Source of the DNA: Lutraria lutraria | Lineage: Eukaryota; Mollusca; Bivalvia; Venerida; Mactridae | Assembly: GCA_964023205.1 (NCBI GenBank) | Contig: OZ026834.1 | Coordinates: 32,898,756 to 32,962,755, forward strand | Reading direction: 5' to 3' | DNA length: 64,000 bases | Shown: in pieces, positions 36,301 through 51,300 of the stretch | How positions within the stretch are numbered: position 1 is the stretch's first letter | Layout of the letters: every line of letters begins with the position of its first letter | Notes under the pieces: model-generated | The model's input: only the letters and a program-made list of their open reading frames with translations | Database searches by the model: none | Told to the model about the DNA's origin: nothing | Made by a program: the position numbers and the translations under genes

Positions 36301-39300
36301 TTATCAAAATCTTGATGAGTCATCAAAAAATGTAGCATTTTTCGACCATAAAATCTGTAATACAGAAATAGATCCATCATATAAGCTGATTGATATTTGC
36401 AGTAAATTTTATGTAACACATTTTTTCTAAAATGTTTTTTTTTTTTTTTACTTTTCGGGTAAAGCCCATTTATTTGCCTCGTTATAGGTGGAATTGGGTC
36501 TAGGCTATCCCCATGACACTGGTCTTTACAATAGTGTTAGCATGTAAATAGAAACAAGCTGGGGCACCAAAAAGTAACAAAAAGGTGTAGAAATTAAACA
36601 ATAGTCAAGAAAAATGAAACAGCAATAAATACTTCCAAATGTTAATCAGACATTGCTGTTTACAGGTGGTTCTTGCATCAATTACATTGTAAATGTCAGA
36701 GTTAAAAAAAAAAAAATTGGGAAAAGGAGGCCAAAATATCAAATTGGAAACCAGATTGATTCAACAATTGGGAGCAATTAACCAGTTCTGTTCAAAGCAG
36801 GAATTTACTAGGAAAATAATATATTATTTTTTTATTATCTTTGATTTACATAAATATATAAGGACTAGACTAATCAAATATATCACCTTGTCTCCTGTGA
36901 ACTATCCATTGAGAAATTAGCTATTGCTGGAAGTATACGATCAGTAACATCTTTGATGCCAGATAATATACGACCTGGTCCCATACGTTGCACAACAATT
37001 ACTAGAAACTGAGCAGTTGTCTTCCTTACTTGTATATTTTTATGCCTGTAAGAAGAAACAATACAAAAATCATATTATTTTTTCATTTAGTTACCGTAGT
37101 TATTTCAATAAACATTGAATTTTCCTCAAAACAAGTATAAGACACTACAATCATTACTATTTTTTAACATATAAAACAAAGTAGTAGCAAAATCTCAAAT
37201 GGTTATTATCAACTCTTGACTAGTTTTTACAAGCCCCTCACTGCTGTAAGTTCAAAACCCGCCTTGCTCTAAATTTCACATGTGAGAAAGCTGTCCATCT
37301 AGTTTACAGAAGATCAATGGAAGCTGGAAATGTCGCCAAATGAGCCTGGCTGCTGGTGCTACAAAAAAATGTATATCTAAGGCCTGACAATCAACAATAA
37401 CTTACGTAGCACCACCGGCAATCAAAGCAATAAGTGCTCTCTGTGGCGTCACTCCCTCAACCATTGCATTCAAAGCCCTTTCTGAATCCTCTCGGATGAA
37501 ACCATTACTTTCACTATTCTTTGCCAGTAGACCTCGTACAACCATATCGAGATCCTGTAAATTTACATAAGAAAGCATATCTATATAATACCCATTAAAT
37601 CATAGCTTTAATCAGAGGTAATTTCATCAAAACTAGAGAAGCAAGAATCTGAATTCTGGTGAAGTTCATTTTGATTTTAACAATAATTATATTGAAACCA
37701 TACATTTTTACCTTTAGTCAGCTTAATTAACAGCTTCACCTGAAACATTAACTCGGCAAAAGTTCTTTGGAATGCTACTAAAAGATCATTAAATACAGGC
37801 ACTTGACTTACTGTGTCCATGTTTTTATTGAGAGTCGCAAAAAGTTCCCCAAGGCTTACAATCGCTAATCTAGACACTTGTGATCTAAGGTTCTTCACTT
37901 CTTGTAATAACGCTACAATAACAGGATGAAGATTTGATAGAATGACATCACGATGATATACCGACAGTCTTCGTATACTGTTGATTCCACCACACTTCGT
38001 CTCCCTGTAAGAAAAAACAAGCGCAATCTCTTTAATAGGATTCAACTCCAAATGACAAAAAAAATACAAAGTCAGTAAAAGCTAAGGGGTGGGCCAGAAA
38101 ACAATCATATTATCTTTCTTCTGTAATAAGTGCATTTCTAATACAGAAAGCTTCTTTAACAAAATATGATAAATACTCACCAGTCATCCTGGCCAATGTT
38201 TTTCTGAGCATGTCTTATAGCTGCTTCAGGGTCCTTGTATGGTTTCCAATCTTCTGGATTATCAGATTCTAAAGGCGTTCTTGATGAAGCAGATAATGGG
38301 TGACTAGCATCTACATCCATTTGACTGAAATAAAAAATGGTACATAAAAAATATATTGACTCACATTAAAAATATGCAAGTTTGTTCATTTACACTTATT
38401 GCAAAAAAACACATTCATCGAAAATAATTGAAGCAAATGGCTTTAAGCATTCAATAATATAAATGCACTTACGGTTTACTTTTCTTTCTTGGTGTTAGTG
38501 ATGGTGAGGCTCTAGTCTTAGGTGTGGTGGGACCTGGTTGTGGACCAGACTGACCATTTATTGATAATGCTAAAGGAAAAATAGAAAAAACTTTATATAA
38601 ATCCAGTACTCAAACTACAGTAATTGAAACACCATTAAATTTTTGGCATTAACAATAATACAGCAACATCAAAATATTGATAAACATATCATACCAACTT
38701 GTATGCAACTCTCCATATTATCAGATGAAACATTATGCTGAATATTTAATATGAAAGCTATTCTCTGAAGGTATACACACCAAATAAACAGGATACATCC
38801 ACACTATGTGTTCTTATAACCAAGCAACAATAATTTAAGCTTGTGAAAACTCCTTCATAGCTTTTGAATTCTTTTCAATGAATGCTTTACAAAGGTACCT
38901 TAGACGTCATTGAGTTCTTGCAGACATTTCTTGTATTGTCTGTAAAGTTTATCACATCATAATTTCTTTTTACAGATTTGGCCTTAAGGTAAGTACCAGT
39001 ACAGTCATTGAGTTGTTTCAGATACCTTTCTAGTCTGTCTACAGGTTTTATTACTATTTAATTCGTTTAACAAAGGTAATTTCTTCTTTATAACGTGACC
39101 ACAAAACACAATCAAGGTTAGGTCTAAAGTAACCCTTTGAATTTTTCCTCAATTAAACCCGATACAATGAGTGAAATTCCATTAATTTTGATGAAACAAG
39201 AAAATGCCTTTTATTCATCACTTCATTTAAAGGCTAGGAAGTATTAGATTAGTCTTGAAAGAAATCTTTACGGTGTAGTTAATATAAAAGCTGAAATTAA

Positions 39301-42300
39301 TACACTTCAGTCTGATGTAATTCCCAATCGCTAAGTAATAACATGATGATCAATATCCGTATCGGAAATAGGTGAACTTTGTTTTTGAGTAATTCATCAA
39401 AACTTGTATAAAACATGAAACACAGTAAATTGATGTTTTGTAGCAAAGATTTCAAACTTTATAAATAAATCATTCTGAGATAATATCATCTTTTGAAAAG
39501 AACCTATTCATGACTATTTCTATGACAAAAAAAAAATCAATGGACATTATATTAGTTTTAGGTCTCAGTATGAAAATTGTTAATATAAAAAATAAATGAT
39601 GATATTATCTATACATACAATTAAATTTTCAATGATTGACATAAAATCAATGCTCCTTTATAAATCATTGTGACAGTGTTCTATACAAGTTTGTATTTTA
39701 TCACTTTAATATTTCTATTCAAACATACAATGACAGCATACAAATTTTATGCAAAAGTAAGAAATCATATCAGACAGTGTGAAATAGGAAGGTTCAAGAG
39801 TGTAGGATACCATGCTTTTCAGCAAGGAAGAATTGGGTATTGATCAAAATACATATTTAATACATCTTATCTTTCAAGAAGAAATTTACATATGTACCAT
39901 TCGTAATCCAAAATTTGTAATTATGGATAAGAATTGTAATAAAGAATCCTTAGGTGATGCCACTGCACAAAACACAGAAAAGAGTGATATTAATACTGTG
40001 GTTTCACTTATTTTCGTTGGGGATTTAATTTTCAAGGATTTCATGGGTATGCTCATCAATAAAATCAAATCCCTACGAATATAAATGCCGAAATACCTGT
40101 TAACAATCAGAAAATTTTATTACATGTAGCGCATTTTTCTCAACTAACAAGTTTGTTTTATTGAAGAAAATGACAGAAAACACCATTGCGAAATTACTTT
40201 TTTATCAAAATATAAAATTCCATGAATTAACATACCCACGAAATAGCCATTTTTGTAAGAAACATAAATATTTAGCCCAAAGAAAATAAATGAATTCACA
40301 GTATATAGGAACAATGGTTAGATAACAGCACACTTACACTCTATACCTAGGCTTTCACTAGTGTTTAATCTTCGAAGTTTCTCTTGTTGCCTCTCACGTT
40401 CCTTCTTCACTTTTTCATCATGTTCTTGTTTCTTCTTCTCTCGATCCACACGTTCCCTCTCCGCTTCTTCTTCTAATTGTTTCTTTCGTTTCGCTATAGT
40501 ATCACTAAGTTTCTGACTCATACGCAGATTATTAGGATCCTGAAAATGTTTACACACCGTCAGAAATCACTAAAACACATTTAAGTTATCCATATAATAA
40601 TCCCAAACTACAAAAAACTTCACACACTTACATATTTAAACATCCATTGTAAAATCCCTTTGAACAAAATTTGAGTAAAAGAAACCTTATAACACAATTA
40701 ACAAACTTAAATTTAAATCAGTACATGTTTGCTTCTAGTATTTTCTTAAGGTCAATAAATCCACTGAATCTTAAGCAGCCAAAATTTTGAATCTTCAAAT
40801 TTAGCACAATAAATGTTTACAAAGACCTTGAAATGTTAATATATTGAATAGACATACAGACAGTTGAATGTGAGAGTCTTCTGATTAACAAATCATACAA
40901 ATCAATACTCGATTCCCGAGAGATATAAATATCCTGTTTATGAATAGTACATGCATAAATCTAAATTGGACATTCATTAACAATAAGCTCCTAAATATTG
41001 TCTGTGTAAATTTAATGTTATCTCACATTCAAATCACATGACACAATAATTCAATGTCACAGCGTTCCATCAGTTGAATTAATACTACTGTAGAATATTA
41101 AACATTCATGACTAGTTAACATAAACTAACAGAGCTCTGACACCCCTCACAACATGCTTACGGCTTTCCTCGATACAAATTGATAGTAAACACGAAATCA
41201 ATACTGATAAACACTGATTTTATCAAGTGAACATTTATATAATTAAAATTTTGGATTAATAATGCAACAAAAATAATGGAACCGCACAAATCAACTATCC
41301 ATACAATTTTTTCCAATAACACCGTAACCAAGTACTTGTTTAATACGTAATATGCGTTTCATACACCAACATAACATAACCAACCTGTGACAATGAACCA
41401 TTAACGGAAGAACTTCAGATTTAAATCGAGATTAAATCAGACTATCGTATCAATAAATATGTACCAAAGAATAACAATGTTCAAATGTGGCCTTTGAATA
41501 CAGTAAAGCTGTCGATGCACTATATAACAACATTAAGATTAACTAATTTTATACTTGTGGCCTTTTACCTCAAGTTCAACTATATTTTAAGGATTATATT
41601 CAAGGATTATTATGTGAATACTTCAGTAAAGGGATTACACCTACATCATCAATGTCATCCAATATATCCATTCCTTGATCATCAAATGACCCTTGTTTGT
41701 TGACCCCTACACCAACAACACCACTGGTGAAGTCCTTCTTATCTTGCTTCATTGGTTGTCGATTATTTCGATCATTTGATTGTGAGTTTCCAGCAGTAAT
41801 GGCATGTTCAATTCCGTTTATATTGTCAAACATACCTACAAAAAATATGGGCACATAATACTATTTGTACCAATTTATCAAATTTTCAGGACAACAAGTT
41901 TATAGATATTTAAATTTTCTGCTCCTAACAATTTGAAATAATACAGACTTCTGAAACAAACTTGCTACAAAACTGATTTAGCAAAACTTTAAAAAAGAAA
42001 GAAGGGAAAGATTATGAAAGCTAATACTGTCAGAGAACAAAATCAAGAAAGAAAAATTCATAAGCCTTTTTTTCCTACCACAGAGTTTAACCTGGCGCCA
42101 AAAGCCAAGGTCATATGGTAACCTTTCCAGCTTTAATGGTGGATGAAGGCCCCGGGCATACACCTGGGTATAATCATCAGCCTTTCTAAGCTAGCTGGAC
42201 AGCTTCCTCACATGTGAAATTTATCTGGTACCAGATGGGAATAATAGAACTCGAGTGATTACAAGTCAGTGGAGACCATGAAGCCACTTCCTTTTTTTCA

Positions 42301-45300
42301 CTGTCATTGTGAATGACTCATTTCTTTAGATAAGATGAAAATTTGATGTAACATGTTGTTATCTTAATCCTATTTCATTCTTTCTCTAACAGTCTATAAT
42401 TCATTAACACTAAGTGACCGTAATAATAAATTGAGCAGTGTTCACAAGATACAATGATTAATGAAGAAAACTTAAGATCATGAACTTCGATGACCTTCAA
42501 CAGAAAATAACTGTACTAAGTTCAATGCAAAGGTTCATATAGCAACGGATAACAACAGTCTCATTGACATATCTCTCAGTTAATTACAAGGATAATGTGG
42601 CTTGACTGATTTATATATATATATCTTATAGTAGGTCACAGATCTTGACACCGAGTGAATCCCGTAGAAGAGTGAGGTCCAATTTATGTTACATAGATAC
42701 TTCCTTTAATGGGGATTAATATGGTACAGTTTATAACAGAGCAGGTTAAGGTTAGAAAAATAACAAAATTTTAGTGAACTAGACAAATTTTCAACATGCA
42801 TGGCTGTGAATTAATACATGTTACTGAAAAAAAGTGATAAAGGAGGAAAAAATGCAGACATTAGGAGAATCACCAATGAAAACAGTTACAAGAATGTAAC
42901 AGAGAAACATGCATACTATTATTTTAATTTAGCCAAGAATAATCTAATCAGAATCAATTTTTAAAGTCAACATCACACAATAGTCAACTATGGTTGAAGT
43001 TCTATAGACAAATGGAGATCATGGATATGTGTAAATTTGATAGAACATAAAGTACTGCTATGAGAAACTGGTATCACCTCCTACAGAATGAAATGATTCA
43101 TAAAGATTCAAGCAGAAAGAATTTGAAAACTTTAAAATGTACAGCAAAGCAATATATATAATACTGTGAGAAAGCAGGAGATTAAAGAGTGATTTTCACA
43201 ACATACCAATTCCTACAACACCTATTCCTTCAGGACTAGGTGATGTATGTTTGCTTGTTTCATCCTCAGAATCAGGGGAACCATAGCTGTGCATAGAGGC
43301 GACACCTAGTGGTGAGAGAATGGAGCCTGCAAATTAAGGGGAGAGAACTCGCACCAGCACAAACAACAGACAGGAAACAAAATGTCAGTGAAAAACAATA
43401 TATGTTAATGCATAAACATTGTGTTACTGCAAACGAATCATATCTGAGTGGTTGTATCAACTATAAAAGAAAGTAGGACCAGTTTCATACAAAAATTACA
43501 GTCAAACCTGTGAACAAAGGCCATCCTTGAGAGAGACAAAATAACAGGTCACTTTTATTCAAAGGCAGGGTTTTTTCTCGGTATTTTGGGAATATGACCC
43601 ATACCCTTGGGATTGGGAATTTTCGCGGTGTTTTAATCAAAATTGGGAAAAATGTATAACTACAATTTTTGTGATGTCCAACTTATTCTACTTATTCTCC
43701 CATAGAACAGTAGCATAATAAGGTATTTACTACCAATAGTGATGTTAATGAACTTATAAAATTCAAAACAAAAAAAAATTATTTTTTTTTGGATTGGGAA
43801 TTTTTGTCTGTGAATTGGGAAAAAAGATACTACTTTCCATTGGGAATATGACCGAATTTCGGCTATAAAATCGCCCCAAAAAAATCCCTGAAAGGTCATT
43901 TTATTCCTAATAACTGATGATGCTTTTATGGTGGCTTTTATTCAAGGGATGGCCACAAACACAGGTTTGGCTCAATGACTGTATTTGAAAATGAATCATA
44001 TCACACAGACACATTGTTGCTATTTGATAAATGCAAATGGAAATATTATCATCAATTTCTCAAGGAGTTTCCCCAAAACAAACACAAGATCAAAGCCCAC
44101 CCACTCAAAACTTTTTTTATATGTGATACAACCAGAACAAATAAACATGCATCAATAGTTACAGATCGTCTACATCTGATCATTTAAATATTGGTTTAGT
44201 GCTTTTGTGTAACGAACTATAACCTTCGGTAAAATGAATAATTTCTTAGAATTTCCCTAAATTAACAAAGTAAATTAGATTCTAGTAAAATTTAATGAAC
44301 TGAAATAGGTTCTAAACTGAGCATTCTTATTTAAATGATGAAGAATTTTTGCCATAAACAAAATCTAATCCATTCAGAAAAATATTATTTTCAAACGTGT
44401 GTTATCATTAAGTACCCTGCAATATTTTAACAAGGTACAGTGCACAAGTAAAATAATTTCGTAAGTATATCTTTAATAACCCAGCATGATCAGACATAGA
44501 CATATACAATGTAATTGCAATTAATTTGTCAACAGCTTCAGTTTAAGATCAGTGCTGAAGACATCACGACCGTGTTAGGTGACTCAAAACAATGATGAAA
44601 ATGTAGTGAACTTTTAGTAAAAACATTTCATGAGCACAAATAATGGATAAACAAGATGAGATTAATTATCTTATGTAATGGAAAACTGCCTGCTTTTTAA
44701 AACCATGATTAAAGACATTGATAATAAGCTATAATTTCCCATACTTTATTGATTACGGTAGTTGAAACAATTCACAGTTTCATAACTGTTTGGCAGGCAC
44801 TCCAAAACCTAATTATGCATTTTCAGGCATTGTCATGATTGCACAGCAGTTTTCCAATACAACCAAACACATGGATTAAAAGTAACAGAAAATTTATCAC
44901 ATTAAAGACACCATGCTTAGACACAATTCAAACATGCTGTTAATGCTGTTTGCATATGAGATGAATGATTCCATCCACTATCACATGACCAATTGTACAC
45001 AAAAATGAAAAATTGAGACCTCGTGAAAATTTGAAACCAATCTTACCTTTCGTTACCCTTCGTTTATCATTGACTTTTTTATTAATTCCATTCAAAGATC
45101 GTGAATCAGAAACACCATCATCGTTATATCCTTTACCGACCACGTGAACGTCTGAATTTTTATTTTCACGGAAAGTTACACCACTAGTAGGATTATAATC
45201 CACATAAACCGTTTCATCCTCAACCTTCTTGTTATTGTAAGAACTTGTCCTCGCTAATTTCGGTTTTGTTTCAAATGGAGACTCTCGAGGAATTTTAGGT

Positions 45301-48300
45301 CGAGACTCAAATGGTGATTCTATCTTTTTACTGAAAAAAAAGCAACAACCAAATCAGCCATAAGTAAAATAGAATTATTTTTTTTTATTCAATATTTTGA
45401 AAAATTTTGCATCTTAAAAAATATTACCAGAAGACAATAGTATCCAATATGTTCAAATTATCAGTATTTTCCATTGTACTTGACTTTTTATAAAAATGTT
45501 TCCAATTTAATACTCAATAGAAGACTTTGAGTTTAACATTTGCTCCAATGATCAGTATGTTAGAAAATTTCGCCAAGAATGGAATTTTTGGTTACCATGA
45601 CAACACTTATACATCAACCATCATTACCCAGCAGAGAAAAAATCCATAATAGATAAGTCAGAAATTAACTTCAGAAAATTACAGAAATCCTAAAGCTTAG
45701 AAGTCATGAAAGCAATTCAAGTTCAGGGATTCTTGGAAACAAATGAAGTAGCACTGTTTTATCTAATCATTAGCTTTGTGAAGCAAAGCCATTGGTTACC
45801 ATGGTTACAATACATAACAAATCACTACCTTTAGGCTTTAATGATGGATAATTAAGCTGCCGTATTATGACTTGACAGATTCTTTTTACTCTAATGATAG
45901 GTTATAAAGTCGTTGAAAATTAATTAGTGGCCTTAACTTGGTTTCAATAAAACTCAATTTATTAAATGGCCTTTCAAAATGATAACATTATATTGCTAAC
46001 ACATCCTTCAAGGCAACACATGAATGACCCATGGAAGACCAGTATCCATTTATTATGTTAACTATATTTAAATCAATTGTGAAAATATGCCAGAGGAATA
46101 AAAGATTTCAAACACAACAAAACCTATTATCAGGAATTTCAATGCAATCAAAAAGGCTGTGGCGCAATCAATTACTTTACACTCAATTAACTGTTTACTT
46201 ACTTTTTCTTTCTACTTCCTACATCAGAATCTGATGTATAACTCCAGATTCCACTTTCTTTCAGTGTGTCAGGAGACGGTGATCGTGATGTAAGGGTGGA
46301 TGAACTCTGTTGTTCAATTATCTTCTCTTTTTTCTTTGATGCACTGCTTCTTATACTCATGAGCGAGTTCATCATCTGAGAATTAAACAAACATCTTTAT
46401 ATGGATGGTATAGATGAAGAAAGATAATATCAGAAAGATCAGAAACAATCTCTAGTTAAGTTCACTTGAAGGACAGTAAACAGGTACCGGCTTTAAACAA
46501 TTTTCAGACACTATCAACGTTTTGGTAATAAATCTTAAGTTTTCAGACCCTCTAGCTGTTCCTTAGCATGGTGATCAAAATTGACCAATGAAAATGATGT
46601 ATTTTAAGAATGGTTCCCAAAATCAATTATATAACCATAAAAATGGGATTGGTTAAAATGAGCAAAGTTGATTATATCATAAAAACTGATTGATATTAGG
46701 TCATAAACTTTAAGGTAAGATTATACATTTAAATCAGTATGAAACAATTCATATAAATAATCTAAAATTTATAAGTCACTGAATAATTAGACATGTTTAT
46801 TACTCATATATTTTGTACAGATAAACTGATGCAGATTTTTCATGACAAAACATTTAGGTTCTCAATATTCTACCATCATTAATCATATAGACAATGTAAA
46901 TGATCTAATATTGTTATGAGAAACCACTTTCAATAATGTGGCAAAATGTGGTAAAATAAAAATGATAATAGTACATCACCATTATAATAGAAACTGAATG
47001 TACAAAACTAAATGAATGCCGACGGGGTAAAAAAAAATTTAATAATGAATGAGTGGATGAGCATAGGGAAGGAAGTGTCGTCCATGATAGATGAACTTAT
47101 GCCATGTTAACAACTAATCTCAGACATTTGTTGTTTACTAGTCCATTTTTCAAGTAATCATTAGGCAAAACATCCATGCTACAACAAAATAGACACACAA
47201 AAAAGCTAATTAAGGTTCTCTAATGGTTATCAGAAACTTCCATCCACGCAATTGTAAGCAGGATATATAAGTATTGATTCTTGAAATAAACCTATCAGCC
47301 AGATAATTGAATCTGATTCCTTATATGGGAAATTACAATGAGAGAAATCTTAATATAATCTTACTACTAATGAAATGGAATTTCAAAAAGCAAGATTTCA
47401 TATGACAACTGGAAAAAATCTCTGTTATCAGAAAAAGTGAGACTCTATCATTAGCTGCATTGGCCAAACATTATTCAGGCCAAAAAAAATCGTCAAAATA
47501 AATTTTATTTCTCAAACAGTCATCTCATTTGTAGGCTTCATTAAATTTTCTTAGTTTTTTTTGGGGGGGGGGGGGGGGGGGGGGTTTCAAACAAGTGTGT
47601 AATTATATATTTTTCTCACATTGCACTAAGAGCTCTTAATACTTTGTTAAGTTGTTTGATATTCTGTGGGTAAGTATGGATTATCTCCCCTTTTTATGCA
47701 CAGATAAACTGAAACCAAAATCATACAAAAGTCCTTACATGTATGTTGATTTACGGGACAATTGGACCCTTTTTAAGACAACATAATGCAGACTAAGACT
47801 ACTCAAACAACATAAAGGATTTTGCGACAAAGTATAAACAATTACATGTATATGAACACAGTAAGTAAGAATTTATATCATAAATACAAAAATAATAATA
47901 AAGATAATATACAATAAAATAAACCAGGTTTTAGAAATTTTAATGTTCATTCAACCGTGAAATAAATAATCTCTAAAATATGCGCTATATGGTTACAGAA
48001 TAAGAAAGAAGGTCTAAACATAAAATTAAAACTAAAATTTATCAGGTTTAAGTAAGCTTTTATGGATATTCTATCAATACCTTACATAAATAGATATAGT
48101 CTAATCAAAATGGACAAAGAGAAACTACAAATTAGACACAGGTCAATATCTAAGTCAGACAGTTTGACAATAAATTCCTTAATTTCATTATCTGATTTTG
48201 GAAACTTCTAACATTTCATAATACATCAATGAAGTTGACTTAAGTGTTATGTAAGACCACAAACATATTCTATCAATGATGTGAAAGTAAAGAAAAGCAA

Positions 48301-51300
48301 TTTCTTCATAAAACATTACCACACCGCTAACATACACTAAACAAATTACAAAAAAAAGACTATTATAGAGATATTTTCAATTCTTACTGGATACATTTAA
48401 AAAATGAATTCATTTTTCTTTCATTTATCAACATCCTACTTTTCTTGTAAAGTCAAGTATTGGATAGATATTGTAAATTAACAAAGACTGCTTAAAAACA
48501 CATTGATTGATGGATATTACTTCCTTCAATTCAAGTTCATCAATAGAAAAATTTGGTATCATATTTCATTTTCAGTGAATGTCGATTAGCTATGATACAG
48601 AGTAAGAGACATGGATCAATATAGCTTGTTGAATGATACAAAATACTAGACTTTTCTGACTAGCTATTTATTCATTTTGGGTTTAATGCCATTTTTCAAC
48701 AATTTTTCCGTTATACACGGCGGCTGATTCACCTAACCAGTTTTCCTGGACTGTGTTCGAACCAGTACTAACTTACCCTTCCACCAGGAACCGGCAACTT
48801 CTTCACATATGGAGGAAATTCGACATTGTTGTCTTATTTTCATGGAAGGGTATGATCTGTTGTGACTGGGAATCAAACTCAGATTGCTGGGTTACAAAAC
48901 CAGCGCACTGGACTTCGGCCACACTGACTAGCTAAACATTTACTTAGCAAAAAGTATACTACACAGTTTTCAGACATAAAGGTAATTACGGCAGAAAAAG
49001 TTTTACCATTTACCAAAAAAATTTGTTTTCTGCTACTGTTGGTTGGATAATAGTTCATTGGTTAAATTAGTCAAAAATATTAGAAAGTTAAATACAATCA
49101 CAACACAAGATTTTTAGATAAACAAAACACATGCAAAAACAATTTTGTTCTTGGGCAACAAACCTTTTCTTGTTGTCTAATTCCTTTCAAAGATGACATC
49201 ATCTGTGTTTGGTGAAAATATAGCAAAAGAAAAGTGTTTAAGGGGGAAGCACAGACAACATAAATCTGGGTTAAATAAAACCTTAGGCGAACCTGAACAC
49301 GTTTTAACAAATCACGGGCACATTCGTTGAAATCTTGCGTGTGGTATTATTTGACATGCATTCAATGAGAAACTTTTGAAATCCATCCGCTTAATAAAAC
49401 ATGCTTGCTATTAGTAACTTCAAAAAAATGTGAGCAAAAAATGCACAGAAAACTTCAAACAGAAATATTTCAGTCTCTGAGAGTTTATCAATATTGCAAG
49501 ACAAAATGTCCTTTAAACAGCATTAATGTCCCATGCAAAACTGCACTTCATCAAATTTATCTGAACATCGCTACATGCAGAGAGTGAATTAAACAATAGT
49601 AAGAGGAGGAATGTATTTAAAAATCGAGGGCTCAGCGCAACACAGTCGTAACTCGTTCTTATTTCAATATGAGTTACGACACTGTTGCGTTGAACCCTTG
49701 AAATAGGTACAGCATAATCTGAGTAATATTTTATTCTTTTGCAGGAAGCTACTGAAGGCTAAAGGTTCAAATCTAAATATCGGAGGTGTTATAATGATGA
49801 TATGTTAATTAATTTGTAGTCAAAACAATACTAAAATGTACAAAGAGGTTAGGATATCTAAGCTTAGATCTTTAAACTAAAGAAGATTGAGATGCCTCCA
49901 CCTCCCAAGTGAAGAGTAGTATTTTCAAAATGAAGAGTTTCCGTTTAATGTTTCTATAATTATACATACCTCCAAATGAGACTCTGCCTCCAGTGTGCTT
50001 TCCAACGAAGCAGCATACGCACTGTCGACGTCATCGTCGCGACTATATTTATCATTGCTAGATATTGGCGGTACTTTCTTTGTAGGTCTACGAGTAGCTG
50101 AACGAGCTAGAGTGGCCTTGGATGGGAATGGTGACTCGTCGTCCCTACCTTTAATCAAGAAAACAATATAAAATGTATTAAATAAAACAAAACGGTACAA
50201 ATCTGGCGTAATATACAAATATACATGTATTAGGTAAATCTATAACAGGTTAAAGGAGAACAGGTTTTAAACAAATTGGAAAATATAACACTACATGGGC
50301 AATGATAAATTATGACCTAGGAAGAAATAGGCCTTGGAAGACTGTTTGGTTATATAACTCAGAGAACATAATATGTGGACATCAAAGTACATAAGTCTGT
50401 AAAAGTCTATAATTACTGACTACTCTATTCAGTTAATATGTCAGAAGAAGCTAAAACTTGAATAGATGGATATAACATTTAAGGATGTGCGGGTGCAACC
50501 AAAGCACCAGCAGACACCTAGCTGAATAGGAATAACAGCTGAATATATGACTACCTTTCCTGGTATCTTCAATGGTAGGGGTAGAAGCTGTTACCTCGTC
50601 GAGTTCAGACTCGGCTAGAAGAAAAGTTAGTAAAAACATGTGTTACCAAAAAGTCCATGTAAAGTGCATTGGGAGTGTGTGGGACTGTCTTTGATAATTT
50701 GATGGTGGTATTTACAGTTTTTCAGGGTGGGTGTGTAGGAGAGGGTCATTTTCATAGATTGAATAAACATTAATATGCAATTCAATTTATCTATAGAAAT
50801 CAATTCAAAAGAATGAATATCCATAAACTATCAAAGACAGTTATAGAAAGGGTTGAATACAGTACATACTTCATGTATTGAGTTATTTTTTCTACTTCCA
50901 AAGAAATATATAATTAAAAATCTTGTGATATAATTTTATACAAACAATACATACAATTAATATGGTCACAGAGGGAATATGAATATAGGGAACTACTGAG
51001 ACATTATTATACAATGTAACACAATAAGGACAAAATGGTAAAAGTCACAATGCCAGATATCACTTACATATATTATATTCGGTCATTACAATCAATTTAT
51101 ACAAAATGTAATACAGTACAATAAGAAATCAATAATCAATCCATGCATGATTTACCAATATTTCTCAACCATAAAATGGAATAATTGAATATTTATTTCA
51201 AGGCCGTAATTCTGAAATTGTCACATTTAAGGATTACGATTTGTAGTAATGCTTGTATATTTTTTTATTGAATTTTCACGAAGTCATAATAGGTAGATCA

